DNA from: Corinectria fuckeliana
Taxonomy: Eukaryota > Ascomycota > Sordariomycetes > Hypocreales > Nectriaceae
Assembly (NCBI GenBank): GCA_019137255.1
Contig: WPDH01000109.1
Location: 62,001-126,000 of the forward strand
Direction: 5' to 3'
Length of the DNA stretch: 64,000 nt
Shown in pieces: positions 22,801 through 34,554 of the stretch; position 1 is the stretch's first letter, and each line of letters opens with the position of its first letter. Both the position numbers and the translations under genes were made by a program. A model generated the notes under the pieces. It was not told where the DNA came from and did not search any database. It saw only the letters and a program-made list of their open reading frames with translations.

Positions 22801-24223
22801 ATCGTCTGCCGATCAAAGGGGACCTTTGGAGGGGGCAGATCGTAAAGGGGATTGTATCCGCATCCATCCGAGCAGCATCTTTATTCGAGAAGTTTGGACC
22901 CTTTTCACTCCAGCGTCATCGTATACGTGCACGCTACTGCGACGGTGCGGCTCAGTGGTTAACTAATGCCAAAGCGTCCCCGTGGCAGCCGCCGCTTCCT
23001 TTCGGAGTGCAGCCATGGCGCCGGGCTTCTCTACGCCGAAGGCCGAATGCTTCTTTGCCTATCGTCGAGCCCGCAAGCGCCCAGGTGGCTGGCCGATGGT
23101 AGCAGAGAGAAGGAAGCAAGCTCCTTCTTCACACAAGGGCATCACCAATGGTGCGGGCCGTGGCCGTGGCGCGGAATCCTTTGGACTCGTGGCACGCACT
23201 AGGGACAGAAGGAGAAATCCCCCTTTACTAACGCTTCGGCTGTTCTCATTCAAAGAAGGCTAGAAGGAAAACGCGCGTGGCAAAGATGCAAGAGCCTTGA
23301 GGAGGTGGTCGAGGCGGAAAAAGCAAAGCGAGATGCGCAACACCATCGCGATCGAGAAGGCCACCACACTTCTACATAGTGCTCGTTGCGCAAGCGAGTT
23401 GCCCAATTGCGATCCCTGCCAAGGGATACCAGGGGCTACCTAATCAGCTACCGGATCTGGACGACGAACGGTGGGAGAGCCTGCGAACTTGCCAACCTGC
23501 GGACCTTTGGGCTTCCAGCTTTCATGTGTGGCCAATCTGAGTCGAGGACCGAGGGCGTTTGGGCCTGACACATGGCACCGGGAAGAAGAAAAATCCCGGC
23601 GATGTGGATTGTGGCTGGCTACCTACCTGGTAGCTTGGCGCCATGTACAGTACGTACTTGTGTTGTATGTATACATGTACTGCTTGACAGTAATTGGTGA
23701 GCTGTATCTAAGTGAGGAAGATGGGTTGAGGCCGCCGAAGTGGATCATGTCGAGTAACCAGACCTAGGTCCAAGACGAGAACGGAATATGGAACATGGAC
23801 ACAAAACTGTCCGTTATGGTAGTATTGCTTTGCTTTTGCCCTGAACTCTTTAACAACCAACCCTCGTCAACTAAAATAAAGAAATCCGACTACGATAACT
23901 AAGTTGAAACCGTTCTTGCGATGCAGCCGGGGTGACGGTGTACTATAGTAGCTTACAATGGGCTGACAGATGCAGCTTTCTTCGTACCTGCGCCCCTCCT
24001 TGCATCGCATTCCAGTCCATCACCCTCCCTCTTCTTCACCCCTGGCCGCTATGACAATAGGGTTCACGCCGTCTTCTCATTTCCGGCATGAGAGCTCTCG
24101 CAGACAGGGGCACGAGCCCAATCCACTTGCCGTGCCCCCATCACGCGAACAGCAAAAATGGATGGGGTCGGTCCACTTGCTGTGGCAGCTATTGAGATCG
24201 CTACCCTGCCCCCAGCTTGGCGT

Positions 24224-24329
24224 GATGGGATGGGATGGGATGGGCTGGGACGGGCTGTACATACTCTCCTAGACCAGTCCGGCCGCACACGGTTCTTTGG
24301 CAATTGGGTGTGTGTGTGTGTGTGTGTGT
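24224..24329. repeat. Simple repeats: (GGGAT)n and (GT)n
   Basis: Four GGGAT-type pentanucleotides at about 24224-24244, then a (GT)n run of about ten units at 24309-24329, just upstream of the receptor gene. Confidence 0.9.
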
Positions 24330-24377
24330 CCTGGTTCGTTTCTGCTTGCGATGGAGGGGGCGGGCACATCTCCAGAG

Positions 24378-24383
24378 TATAAG
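24378..24383 (+). promoter_or_regulatory. TATA-like box before the receptor gene
   Basis: TATAAG about 115 bases before the start codon at 24498. Confidence 0.3.
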
Positions 24384-24497
24384 GCGTTTCGACGGCCCCA
24401 TGTTCTTCGCGGTGCCTAGCGGTGTCTCCCGTCTCTTATTTGCTGCTGGTTCATCAATGACGACGTTGCCTTGGACTCGGACTTGCAAACGTCCATC

Positions 24498-25805
24498 ATG
24501 TCTGATCCTAAAGTTACAAAGGCTATTGCCGACGGTCGGGTTCCTGACGATATCACCGCCGCCTTCCTCAACGAGAGCAAGGACGCACCGGCTATTGCGG
24601 GCATCATCTTCGTTACAGTGTTGACGAGCATCGTCGTCCTCGGGAGGTTGTGCTCGCGAGCCTTCCTGATCAGACGATTCGGCATCGACGATACGTTGAC
24701 CTTGCTGTCCTGGGTACGACTCACTCGACATTCCCCGGAAACGATCGACAGCGACGGCTGCTAACCACCATGCCCAGATCTTATTTATTCCCTTTGTCGG
24801 CTTGAGCATCTGGCTCATCAAGCTCGGGTCTGGCCGCCACTACGACTACATCCAGTATGTGCTCGACATGGACACGGTCAATCTGACCGAGGTGCTCGAC
24901 TTCACCTCGCACATCATCTACACGACGGCGCTGCTCTTCTGCCGCATCTCGGGCCTGGCCCTCTACTACCGCCTCTGCAAGCTGCACCGCGGCCTCCTGA
25001 CGGCCATCCGCATCGTCTTCGGCGTCCTCGTCGCCGGCTTCCTGCCGCAGCTGTTCCTGCTCATCTTCCACTGCGACCCCGTCACGGCGCTGTGGCCGTA
25101 CGACTGGCAGCCCGGCGCCGAGGACTACACCTGTCTGCAGTGGGGACTGGTCTACAGCGTCAACTCGGGCGTGTCGCTGGCCTGCGACATCTTGCTGTTT
25201 GGCATCCCGATTGTGATGCTCCGCGTCCTGGAGATGCCGCGCAGACGGAAGATCCAGCTCGCGTGTATTCTTCTCCCCGGTATCTCGTAAGTATATCCCC
25301 CCCCCCCCTCCCCCTCCCACCGACTATAGAGCAGCCAACGAAGGCTGACATTTCATCTTCCAGGGTCGTCGCCATATCCATCACCCGCCTGGTCCTCGTC
25401 ATCGAAGGGCAGTGGCAGCCGGACCAGTCATGGTCGTACAACCCGATGCTCGGCGTCGAGACGTCGGAGATCGGAGCGACCCTCATCGCGCTGTCCGTGC
25501 CGGGCGTGAAGCCGCTGTTCGACAGGTTCGTCATGAGGAAGGACGCCAGCGTCGGCAGCACGGGCGACACGCGATACGCAAAGGGAGGCAGCAACGCCCG
25601 CGGCACCGCGCTGCGGTCGCTCAACCTCCGGCCGGAGCACAGCGTCCTCGGGAGCCAGGACGCGTCGGCCGAGGGCGGCGCCCACTTCCGCAGCGTGAAC
25701 CAGTCCAGAGACAACCAGAGCGAAGACAGCGCCGAGGGGATCCTGGTGCAGGTCGACTTCCGGATCAAGGAAGACAACGCTGCGGATAGCCACCGGCGCG
25801 GGTGA
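24498..25805 (+). CDS. Seven-transmembrane rhodopsin-fold protein (PTH11-like, fungal rhodopsin domain)
   Basis: Three exons, 24498-24713, 24778-25286 and 25364-25805; 388 residues. A short polar N-terminus is followed by about seven hydrophobic segments: AIAGIIFVTVLTSIVVLG, ILFIPFVGLSIWLI, a helix at HIIYTTALLFCRISGLAL, TAIRIVFGVLVAGFLPQLFLL, GLVYSVNSGVSLACDILLFGIP, IQLACILLPGISVVAISI and GVETSEIGATLIALSVPG. The pattern with Cys in 'HCDPV' and 'YTCLQ' and the 'SWSYNP..GVETSEIG' region is typical of the fungal-specific integral membrane family that includes PTH11-related receptors, some of which sense host surfaces. A CFEM domain is absent. The Ser/Arg-rich C-terminal tail of about 110 residues is probably cytosolic. 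Ligand and role are unknown. The second intron holds a tract of ten C bases near 25298. Confidence 0.85.
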
Positions 25806-27200
25806 ACCGGGGGAAACGAGTTGGATGGTTCCCCGGTATTAATGTGTACGATTCATGAACGCTTGGGATTTGGAGCTGGGATGCAACGGATGTCGGGTTT
25901 CTTCTTAGGTTTGGAAAATAGAGATGGATGTTTTCCGCGATGGCCTCTGACGCTCCGTAGACCCTGCGATGTGTAGTCAAATGCCTGGTCTGGGGAGGGA
26001 TGCGTCGGTTGGCTTCCCTGGCCTGTCTACCTTGGCTTTCGCGATTGGACCCATGCCCCATGCCCCATGCCGCCGATATGGTATGTACTCGGGGCCCATG
26101 AACCCGTCTCTGAGACCGAGCATGGCCCACGTCCAGATGCTTCAATAAGAGCGTCCGGGGCCTTCCCTGCACCGAACATTGGAACGTGGTCTTCCTAGGA
26201 TACCCCAGATGCCCGCAGAGAGTCATGGGAAGCAGCAGGCGTACGACACAGCCGTACGTCCTCCATCGTCGGGCCGGATTGCAGAGCAACAACTCGCTCT
26301 CCGTGAAAAGCCTCCCATTTACATTGGGCATACTATGCGTACTGGGGAGACTTGGCCGTCAGCTAGCCCGCGAGCCTAGCTGTTGCGGGACAGTTGCCGT
26401 CGCCTCCCGGGATTCCCTGGGAAAGTCAAGTCTCTAGGGAGCCAATTGCGCTGCGGCGTGTGTTTCCAGGATGTCTCTAGGCGAGATCCAGGGATGTTAC
26501 GTCTCTGGGCACTCCAGGATGTTTTGTCTGTTCAGCGCTGGTGGAAGGGAATAGTCCAAGGAGCGCGCCGCCGCTATCCATTCCAATCTCGGTCTCCACC
26601 TGCAAGAAATGGCCTCATCGCGCAACTCCCACTCAGCCAGGGTTTAGGCCGGGGGAGCGAGAGCACGGCCAGGGGGAGATCCGGGCTGGTGTCGGTTACT
26701 CCCAAAGCTGGTTGCCCTCGAAGGCTCCATTGCTCGAATGGGCAGATATCGAGCGAGGCAATCAATGGCTGTCATTACCCGTTCGAGCCGTCCTCTGGAG
26801 CAGCTTTGGTGTGCGGAGGTGGTACGTACGTACGTGGTGTTATTGAACCTGCGTCCGCCCTAAGTAGATTAAAAGAAGTTCTAGATAGTTCACCAATCCG
26901 TACATACTTACGTGGACCCTTGCCCCTTCGGCCAACTCGCAGACTAGAACCCGGCCAACGTCGCTACTAGCAGCCATGGCGGCAAAAGAGCGCGTTCCGA
27001 CCGGCGGGCCAAGTTTGCAAGGGCGCCGGAGTTGCTTTCGAAGTTGCTTTTGAAGCCGCCGCCCGCCCGCCGAAGTGGCGCAAACGCTCTGGACGTTCAC
27101 TCTTTTTACCATCTGCATCCCCCAACGGCTTTTCAGCCTCGTCCACTCGTTTTCACCCCCTCCCCCAATCCTCTCCTCCTCCTCGGTGTGCCCCTTCGCC
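25806..27200. other. Intergenic, no gene seen
   Basis: Includes a GTAC-type tetranucleotide repeat at about 26822-26835 and a pyrimidine-rich leader just before the amidase start. Open frames on both strands have no motifs. Confidence 0.5.
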
Positions 27201-29072
27201 ATGCTCGCCCGTTTGTCTCTGGCCGCCCTCCTCCTGGGCTCGGCCCTGGCCAAGAAGCGCAGCGTCCCCTACGCGACGACGAGCCTCTTCCCGCTCCAGG
27301 AGAATGCCGGCTCCGATGCCCTGTTCCCCATGGCCGACTGCTTCGGCTTCGACCTTCACGAGGCTACCATCACGGAGATGCAGGAGGCCATGCGCCGGGG
27401 GCATCTCACCTCGAGCCAGCTCGTGACCTGCTACCTCGTCCGGACCTACCAGACCCAGGACTACATCGAGTAAGTCGCCTCGCCTCGCCTCGAAACACGC
27501 CTGGAAATCTCAACTAAACCCCCCCGGCAAACAGCTCCGTCCTCCAGGTCAACCCCGACGTCTTCGCCATCGCCGCGGAGCGAGACGCCGAGCGGTGGTG
27601 GGGCAAGGTCCGCGGCCCCCTCCACGGCATCCCCTTCACCGTCAAGGACAACATCGCCACCGAGGACAGCCTGGAGACCACGGCCGGCAGCTGGGCGCTC
27701 CTCGGCAACGTCGTGCCCCGCGATGCCCACGTCGTCAAGCAGCTCCGCGACGCCGGCGCCGTGCTCTTCGGCAAGGCCGCCCTCAGCGAGTGGGCCGACA
27801 TGCGCACCAACTGGTACTCCGAGGGCTACTCGGGCCGCGGTGGCCAGGTCCGCAGCCCCTACAACCTGACTGTCAACCCCGGCGGCAGCAGCTCCGGCAG
27901 CGGCGCCGGCGTCGCCGCCAATGCCATTGCCTTCTCCCTTGGCACTGAGACCGACGGTAGTGGTGAGTAGGAGAGATCCCCGATGAGACCTCGTCCTGCC
28001 TCGTGGCCATCTGCCGACTCTAACACCCGCCGTAGTCATCAACCCGGCCATGCGCAATGCCCTCGTCGGCATCAAGCCCACCGTTGGCCTGACCTCGCGC
28101 GCCGGCGTCATCCCCGAGAGCGAGCACCAGGACACCGTCGGCACCTTTGCGCGGACCGTCAAGGATGCCACTCTCGTGCTGGATGCCATCTACGGCGTCG
28201 ACGCCCGCGACAACTACACCCTCGCCCAGGCGGGCAAGACTCCCAGGGGCGGATACGCGCAGTTCCTCACCAACAAGAAGGCCCTCAAGGGCGCCACCTT
28301 CGGCATCCCCTGGAACAGCTTCTGGGTCTACGCCGACGACGACCAGCTCCACCAGCTCTTCGAGCTCCTCGACCTCATCGAGTCGGCCGGCGCCACCATC
28401 GTCAACGGCACCGAGATCACCAACTACGAGACGCTCGTCAGCCCCGACGGCTGGGACTGGGACTACGGCGCCACCCGCGGCTTCGCCAACGAGTCCGAGT
28501 ACACGTACGTCAAGGTCGACTTCTACAACAACATCAAGACGTACCTGTCCGAGGTGTCCAACACCGAGGTGCGCGATCTCGAGGCCATCGTCCAGTTCAA
28601 CAAGGACAACGACGGCAGCGAGGGCGGCTACCCCTACGCCGACGGCAAGGGCCACCCGGCCTTCACCTCGGGCCAGGACGGCTTCCTGGCCTCGCTCGAG
28701 ACCAAGGGCGTCCAGGACGAGACGTACTTCCAGGCCCTCCACTTCTGCCAGACGTCGTGCCGCGACGGCATCAACGACGCCCTCACCCACAAGGGCAAGA
28801 AGCTCTCCGGCCTCCTGGTCCCTCCCGACGTCGCCCAGGCCCCGCAGATCGCCGCCCAGGCCGGGTACCCGATGATCACCGTGCCCGCCGGCATCCACGC
28901 CGAGTCCGGCATGCCCTTCGGCCTGGCCATCATGCACACCGCCTTCGCCGAGGCCGAGCTCGTCAAGTGGGCCAGCGCCATCGAGCACCTCCAGCAGACC
29001 TCCAACACCCCCTACAAGCGCCAGCTGCCCGAGTGGAAGGACTACCTCGAGCGCAACATCCCCGTCATCTAA
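27201..29072 (+). CDS. Secreted amidase (amidase-signature family)
   Basis: Three exons, 27201-27469, 27535-27962 and 28036-29072; 577 residues. A signal peptide (MLARLSLAALLLGSALA) at the first ATG of the frame indicates secretion. The Ser-cisSer-Lys triad is visible: Lys127 in GIPFTVKDNI, Ser208 in NPGGSSSGSG and the nucleophile Ser232 in ETDGSVINPA, 24 residues on as in the family. The intron at 27963-28035 falls inside that last motif, and splicing restores it. Further landmarks: VGIKPTVGLTSRAGVIP, DTVGTFARTV and, near the end, GYPMITVPAG. Such enzymes hydrolyse amide bonds; fungal secreted members have varied or unknown substrates. No clear functional partner is adjacent. Confidence 0.88.
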
Positions 29073-30252
29073 CTTGGGGTTCGTGTCACAGAACGGATGC
29101 GATGCCCTGATGCTTTTCCCTTCCACGCCTCCGCGGCTCCCCTAGCACGCGATATCTGCGTGCTCGGACTTAATGTGTAGTAATATACCGCAACGTACAT
29201 AGCAGCATATAATGATAATGCCACAATGACTCAAAGTTGGCGCCGAGCTTCGCATCCTCAAACGTGCAGAGCCTTGAACCATGCCTTTCCCATTAGTTCA
29301 ATGTAGGCAAATATTTTCGACTTGTTTGACAAAGACACCATCTTTGACTGGCTTGGGGTAGGCTCCTGTCCGTCTTACGTTCGCTGATCTGCCTCGCAGC
29401 ATGCTAGCTTTCAACTTCCCCCTTACGACTTCTACATGTAACTAAACATGTTTGATACTGTGTGTGTGTACGTGATTTGTGTAATAAAAAGGCCCTTTTG
29501 CACCGATTTTCCAGTCGCCGCTGAAGGCCCATGTTCCTTTATACATTTGGCGGTGTCCTCGTACAGAACATGCAAGTCTCATTCACCTAGCAGTGTTACT
29601 GGACGGCGCCCCCTAGACATATAAGTAGACGGATTCTCGTGCCCGAGGTGGTATCCACGCCTCGAAGATATAAAACCATTGCGGCGAGTAGAAACCCTCC
29701 TCCAGCTGGCCCTTGAGTGAGCAGCGGTAAGATGGTGAGACGGCCTTAATGTGCCTCCATTGCCTGATGTAATTTGGTGAAATGCGGGATCTGGAGAGAA
29801 AAGGCAGAGGCATGAATTCAACGTGAAAGCTCCCCTAGAACTGAACATGTCAAAGACAGTAGAACGCATGCTTGAAGGATTAATAAACCTGCAAACAATC
29901 CTTCTAGGAATTGCGCGATAGTGCTGGTTCTTCAGCTATGGCCAATTATGCCCTGGTTACGTGGGTTGTAGGTGATTGAAAGCCTTATAGCCAGCTGGAA
30001 CTCACAGAAGACCGGACTTCGACTGAGCCCGAGACTTGTACTGAACGGTTCAGAGTACCCTCATGATCGCTCCTGTATTATCTTTACAATAGAGGTGACC
30101 AAATGTCTGGCTAATCCTATGCAAGCCTTGAATCCTCTTTGGAACCTCTAGGTATGTGGCGCCTCAGTATGCACATCGAGCCAGAAACGAAAAAGAAAAC
30201 CACTCATCATCAAGTAATGGACAAGCTAATAAAAGACTTAAATTCTCAATGT
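29073..30252. other. Convergent intergenic region
   Basis: Lies between the 3' ends of the amidase (+) and the GH1 gene (-). No gene supported; the open frames show no motif. Confidence 0.5.
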
Positions 30253-31891
30253 CTACGCAGAGACCGCTTTCCTTGTCTCCACGAGCTTTCGGAGAGTTAG
30301 AGCCGACTTCTTCGGGGTCCGCTCTAGAGTGTCGTAGTCTGTGAATGTTACTCCGAATCTCGGTCCGTAGCCGTCGGACCATTCTAGTTTCTCACGAGTT
30401 AGCAGATGGAACAAAACCTAGCGCAGCAGCTTCTCTAGCTACAGAGGCTTGAACAGGAGCTTACCAAGGTTGTCCATTAGCGACCACGCAAAGTACCCTT
30501 TAATGACAGCGCCGTCCTCAGTGACCGACTTCCCCACGGCGTCAAGATGATCCTCGAAATATCGAATCCGGTAATCGTCGTTGACAGACTCCTCCCGCGT
30601 CATCTTGTCCTCGCCCGGGCACGGACACCCGTTCTCGGTGATGTATATCGGCTTGCCGTACAAGCTGTAGATGCGCGTCAAATGCTTGCGGAACATCCCT
30701 GGGCAAGACCTCAGCCAGTGAAGCCCGCTTTCCTCGCCGACCGCCTCACCCTCCTTGTTCTCTTGCAGCTCGTCGACGTTTCCGATGAAGTCGGTCTCGG
30801 GGGCTGGCTGCTCGCGGTGGCGAGCGAACTGGGAGGTGTAGTAGTTCATGCCGTAAAAGTCAGACTCGGCTCTTTGTAAGAGGGCCATGTCGGAGGCTGT
30901 GAACTCGGGGAGTCTACTGCCCAGCTGTTCTCGCATGCACTTGGGGTAGTCTTGCCTTAAGCTGGTCTGCAGTCAGTAACGAGTCGACATAAAATATCCC
31001 TCTCGACGGGCACCTACAAGAGGGGGTTCGCAAACCAGCCGACGTGGAACTCCATCCGTCGAACCGCGGCTTCACTGTCTCGCGGGTCGTCGCTATCCCA
31101 AGGCTCGTAGTAGTCTCCATTAAGAGAAATGCCAATTCGGCCTTGTTGAGAAGAGCGGAAGTCTTCGTTGTACGCAGCCACTGCACGAGCATGGCTCATG
31201 ATCAGGGCTTTGCCAACAATCCATGGCTCAGTCGCCGTGTTTCCTTCGGTGGACTGTTCGTTGATACTGCTTCTCCCTGGCGCATTGCCTCCCGTTGCAT
31301 AGCCCTGGGAGTTTCGGTAAGGATTTATTCATGAGGAGTCAGCCCTGGGAGACTCACAAAAATAGACACAATCCAAGGTTCGTTAAGGGTGATCCAGTCC
31401 TTGACACGGTCTCCGAATCGCTCGTAGCACACTCGAGCATATCTCTCAAAGTCCTTTTGTGACTCTTCCACATCTAACCAGCCTCCATAGCGGTCATGAA
31501 GTTCCTGCGGCAGGTCCCAATGGTAAAGCGTCACCCAGGGAGTGATGCCGCGAGCAATCAAGCCGTCGATGAGACGGTTGTAAAAGGCAATTCCGGCTTC
31601 GTTCACCGGGTCGTCTCTCCCCCCAAGAGGGACAACCCGCGACCACGAGACTGAGAACCGGTATGTCTGGGCTCCGTATGTCTTCAAGAGATCCAAATCC
31701 TCCTCCAAGCGGTGATAGTGGTCACAAGCAACATCGCCATTGGCGCCCTTTGTCCGCGTGGGCTCCAAGTGACAGAAGGTGTCCCAAATCGACTTTCCGC
31801 GTCCTTCTTCTGCAACGGCGCCTTCAATCTGGTAGGACGCTGTTGCGAACCCCAGCTCAAAGTCTCGGGGCAGCGACGTCGTGCCCGGCAT
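30253..31891 (-). CDS. Intracellular GH1 beta-glucosidase
   Basis: Four exons: 31891-31358, 31304-31018, 30961-30465 and 30383-30253; 482 residues, normal for GH1. The N-terminus MPGTTSLPRDFELGFATASYQIEG has no signal peptide, so the enzyme should act in the cytosol on imported sugar. GH1 landmarks: SIWDTFCH, YRFSVSWSRV, TLYHWDLPQEL, the acid/base Glu171 in TLNEPW, FYGMNYYTS, the nucleophile Glu383 in YITENG and, in the last exon, EWSDGYGPRFGV. The final short exon was found by searching for this conserved end; without it the protein would stop inside the active-site region. It is divergent from an MFS sugar transporter, suggesting coordinated uptake and hydrolysis. Aglycone and linkage specificity cannot be read from the sequence. 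Confidence 0.93.
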
Positions 31892-32529
31892 GATCGCACT
31901 GGGACTTGCTTCAACGACAGACTATGCTCGGATGGGTAAGAAGAAGAGCCGCGAGGAAATGGAGAAGCGAAAAAGTACGAGTCACCCTGTCGGTGAACCC
32001 GGCTACTTGAATCATTCCTCAAGCCCTTGCTAGCTTTATACCCTACTACCCCTCTCAGCTTCGTCGCCAAGATATCTAGGTCTAGAGGACGAATGATTGA
32101 AGCCCGTATCAGTTGAGCAGTGGCGTCGCCGATCACTCATTGTTTCCCCGACGGTGATTCCCATTTCCCCGATCGAATTTCCCCTTCGAGCTAGATGACC
32201 TCCCGTCAGCTGTGACGAAGAACCTAGCGTTTCCCCGTTTCCCCGTTTCGCCGCAGCCGACCCCGGGCCTGAGAAACAACCCCACGGGGAAGTTCTTTGT
32301 CGTCTGACCTTGTTCGGCGTAGTCTAGTTTTGCGGTTCTCATGTCTTACGACCCTGCCTCGAGGTTGCATGCGTCTGTATATAAATGGAGTGAGATGCCT
32401 TCCGAGAACTCGTTCTCGTATCAGCCAGCATCCTAGTCACTGTTTCGTCTTTCTCGACGCGGTGCATTGGAAAAGCATCGCCATTTACCGGAGAGTCCAG
32501 CTCGATCTCGCTGCCACACTTGCTCAATC
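31892..32529. promoter_or_regulatory. Shared promoter of the GH1 and MFS genes
   Basis: 638-base divergent region. TATA-like boxes serve both sides: TATAAAG on the minus strand at 32034-32040 (about 145 bases before the GH1 start) and TATATAAA at 32378-32385 (about 150 bases before the MFS start). A dense group of TTTCCCC motifs lies between them. Confidence 0.65.
32143..32245 (+). promoter_or_regulatory. Cluster of five TTTCCCC motifs
   Basis: Copies at 32143, 32164, 32178, 32230 and 32238, four of them followed by G; read on the other strand they are CGGGGAAA and contain a CGG triplet, the usual half-site of Zn(II)2Cys6 proteins. An oppositely oriented CGGGGAA occurs near 32286. Binding by the neighbouring regulator is an inference. 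Confidence 0.55.
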
Positions 32530-34125
32530 ATGGCTCCCAAAGCCGCCCACGCGGTCGAGGGCATTGCGTCCCCCATCGACCTCAGCTCGGTTCCTCCGTT
32601 CTGGAAGAGGAAGAATGGAGTGCTTCTCTATTTTCTGCTCACCTCGTCTCTTTTCGCCAGCATGGCTCTTGGAATCGACGGGTAGATTCCTCCCCTCCCG
32701 CAATATCTTTGATTTCAAGACTGACGAGAATCATTATGCAGCTCCATGACGAACGGGATGCAGGTGTTGGAGACCTGGCAAGAGCGTTTCGGCCATCCCT
32801 CCGGTTCAAAGCTTGGGTTCTTTGGCGCCTCGAATGCCATTGGCGGTGTCATCCCCTTCATCTTCCTAGGCTGGATCGGAGACCTCCTCGGCCGCCGCGT
32901 CCCGACTGCCCTGGGCTCACTAGTCATCATGGCCGGCGTTCTCGTCCAGTTCTTTGCGACTTCGCTCAACATGTACATTGGCGGCAAGATCGTCCTCGGG
33001 ATAGGCTCGTCCCTGATCCAGATGGGCGCCCCTGTCCTGGTCACCGAGCTTTCCCACCCGAAGGAGCGGGTGCAAGTCACGACCTTCTACAACACCAGCA
33101 TCGTGCTCGGCTATGTCATTGGTGCGTGGGCCACGTACGGTTGCTATCGCATCCCCAGCCAGTGGTCGTGGAGACTGCCTACTCTTATTCAGATCGTCCC
33201 CTCCACGTACCAGCTGAGCCTCATCTTCTTCTGCCCCGAATCGCCTCGTTGGTTGATCGCCAAGGGCAAAGTCGAAAAGGCTCGAGAGATCCTCATCAAG
33301 TTCCACGGCGAAGGCGACCCGAACTCCGAGCTCGTCGAACTTGAGTGTGCCGAGATTCAGCAGGCCATTGCCAAGGAAGCCGAGGAGAACATGTCCTGGA
33401 AGGATTTCTTCTCCTCGATTCCCAACCTGAAGAGAATTGCGCTCTGCTTTGCGACGGCACTGTTCAGCCAGAGCTCTGGCAACTTGCTTGTTTCCAACTA
33501 CCTTACTCAGATTCTCAAAGACACCGGGATTGAGGCGGAGAAAGACATCACCCTCGTCAACGGCATGGTGACTCTCTGGCAATACATTGTCGCAATCACA
33601 ATGACCCTCCTCGTCGACCGGTTCAAGCGCCGCACCTTCTTCCTTATTGGTTCTGGTGGAGTTCTCGTCACCTTCATCATGTGGACCATTGCAGCCCAGC
33701 AATATCTAGAGAAAGGTTCCATCGCGGCTGGAAGAGTTGTTCTTGCGTGCATCTTCCTCTTCCAGGCGTTCTACACCTTTGGCTGGACAAACCTGGTCGT
33801 CACCTACCCTCTGGAGATTGTCACCTACCAGATGCGAGCCAAGACGTGGGCTTTCGTGCTGCTCACGATCCAGGTATCCTCCATTTTCGGTGGCTACGTC
33901 AACCCCATCGGCCTCGAGAACATTGGCTGGAAGTTCTACATCTACTACTGTGTTTGGGTTGCCTTCATTTTCCTTGTCGTCTACTTCTTCTTCGTCGAGA
34001 CCCAGGGCCCCACGCTGGAAGAGCTATCGTATCTCTTCGAGGGGAAGGAGGAGAAGCAGGATATGGCGAAGAAGATTGAGATTGTCAAGGAAGAGCAAGA
34101 GTTTACGAGGGAGAAGACTGTTTAA
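32530..34125 (+). CDS. MFS sugar transporter (disaccharide/lactose-permease-like)
   Basis: Two exons, 32530-32681 and 32742-34125; 511 residues, normal for the sugar porter family. Features: a short cytosolic N-terminus, twelve hydrophobic segments, GDLLGRRVPTALGS (loop 2-3 signature), IGSSLIQMGAPVLVTELSHP, the PESPRWLIAKGK signature after segment 6, the mid loop, SNYLTQIL in place of the hexose-type QQLTGIN motif, DRFKRRTFFLIG, and a VETQGPTLEELSYLFEG end. This profile resembles fungal transporters of lactose, cellobiose and related disaccharides rather than hexose carriers. Divergent from the GH1 beta-glucosidase and next to a Zn(II)2Cys6 regulator. The substrate is inferred from context; sophorose or another beta-glucoside is plausible. 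Confidence 0.9.
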
Positions 34126-34554
34126 TTTATTGACGGCGATTATGAGTAGTTCTGGTATAGATAGGGTTGTTGAGTTACAATAAAATTGAGTCGTATTATT
34201 CAGGCAGTACCGTATATCTATTAGGGCTGTGAACCTACCCTTCTTGCTAATTTGTTTGCTTTAGCACAATTTTAATGCCCTGATACCTCACTACTGTACC
34301 TTCACTAATAGTATAAGTGTAGTCGATAAGGATAAGAAAAGGAGAATAAAAGTCAATATAGGCATGTCATATATAGGCTGAGTAGAAATATCAACCTATA
34401 GCCCGAATACCACGACTCCTTTTGAATCACGCGGTCTCTTTGAACACTTGACTGGATTCGTCGAGCCAACAGCACTGAATCATACTTCAGTTGTTAATCA
34501 CCCTCAAAAGTTATTGTTACATCATAGTTTTACAAATATAGACAACGACCCAGC
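34126..34554. other. AT-rich convergent intergenic region
   Basis: AT-richer than its surroundings, with many TA steps between about 34170 and 34400. It lies between two 3' ends. No gene seen. Confidence 0.5.

Larger units (their letters stand above)
19850..24497. other. 4.6-kb gene-poor stretch
   Basis: No supportable gene. Open frames are short, overlap on both strands and lack motifs. Notable local features: a run of nine G near 22346-22354, a TTTCCCCG at 22508-22515, and simple repeats at 24224-24329. It may hold regulatory DNA, unrecognised noncoding RNA or very old transposon remnants, but I cannot show any of these. Confidence 0.5.

Noticed and set aside
28020..29126. 368-codon open frame on the minus strand
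   Set aside because: Antisense shadow of the amidase exon 3; low-complexity Val/Gly/Leu translation.
30439..30464. Unspliced C-terminus of the GH1 enzyme (ends KLLFKPL)
   Set aside because: A GTAAGC donor at 30464 and an exon at 30383-30253 give the canonical EWSDGYGPRFGV ending.
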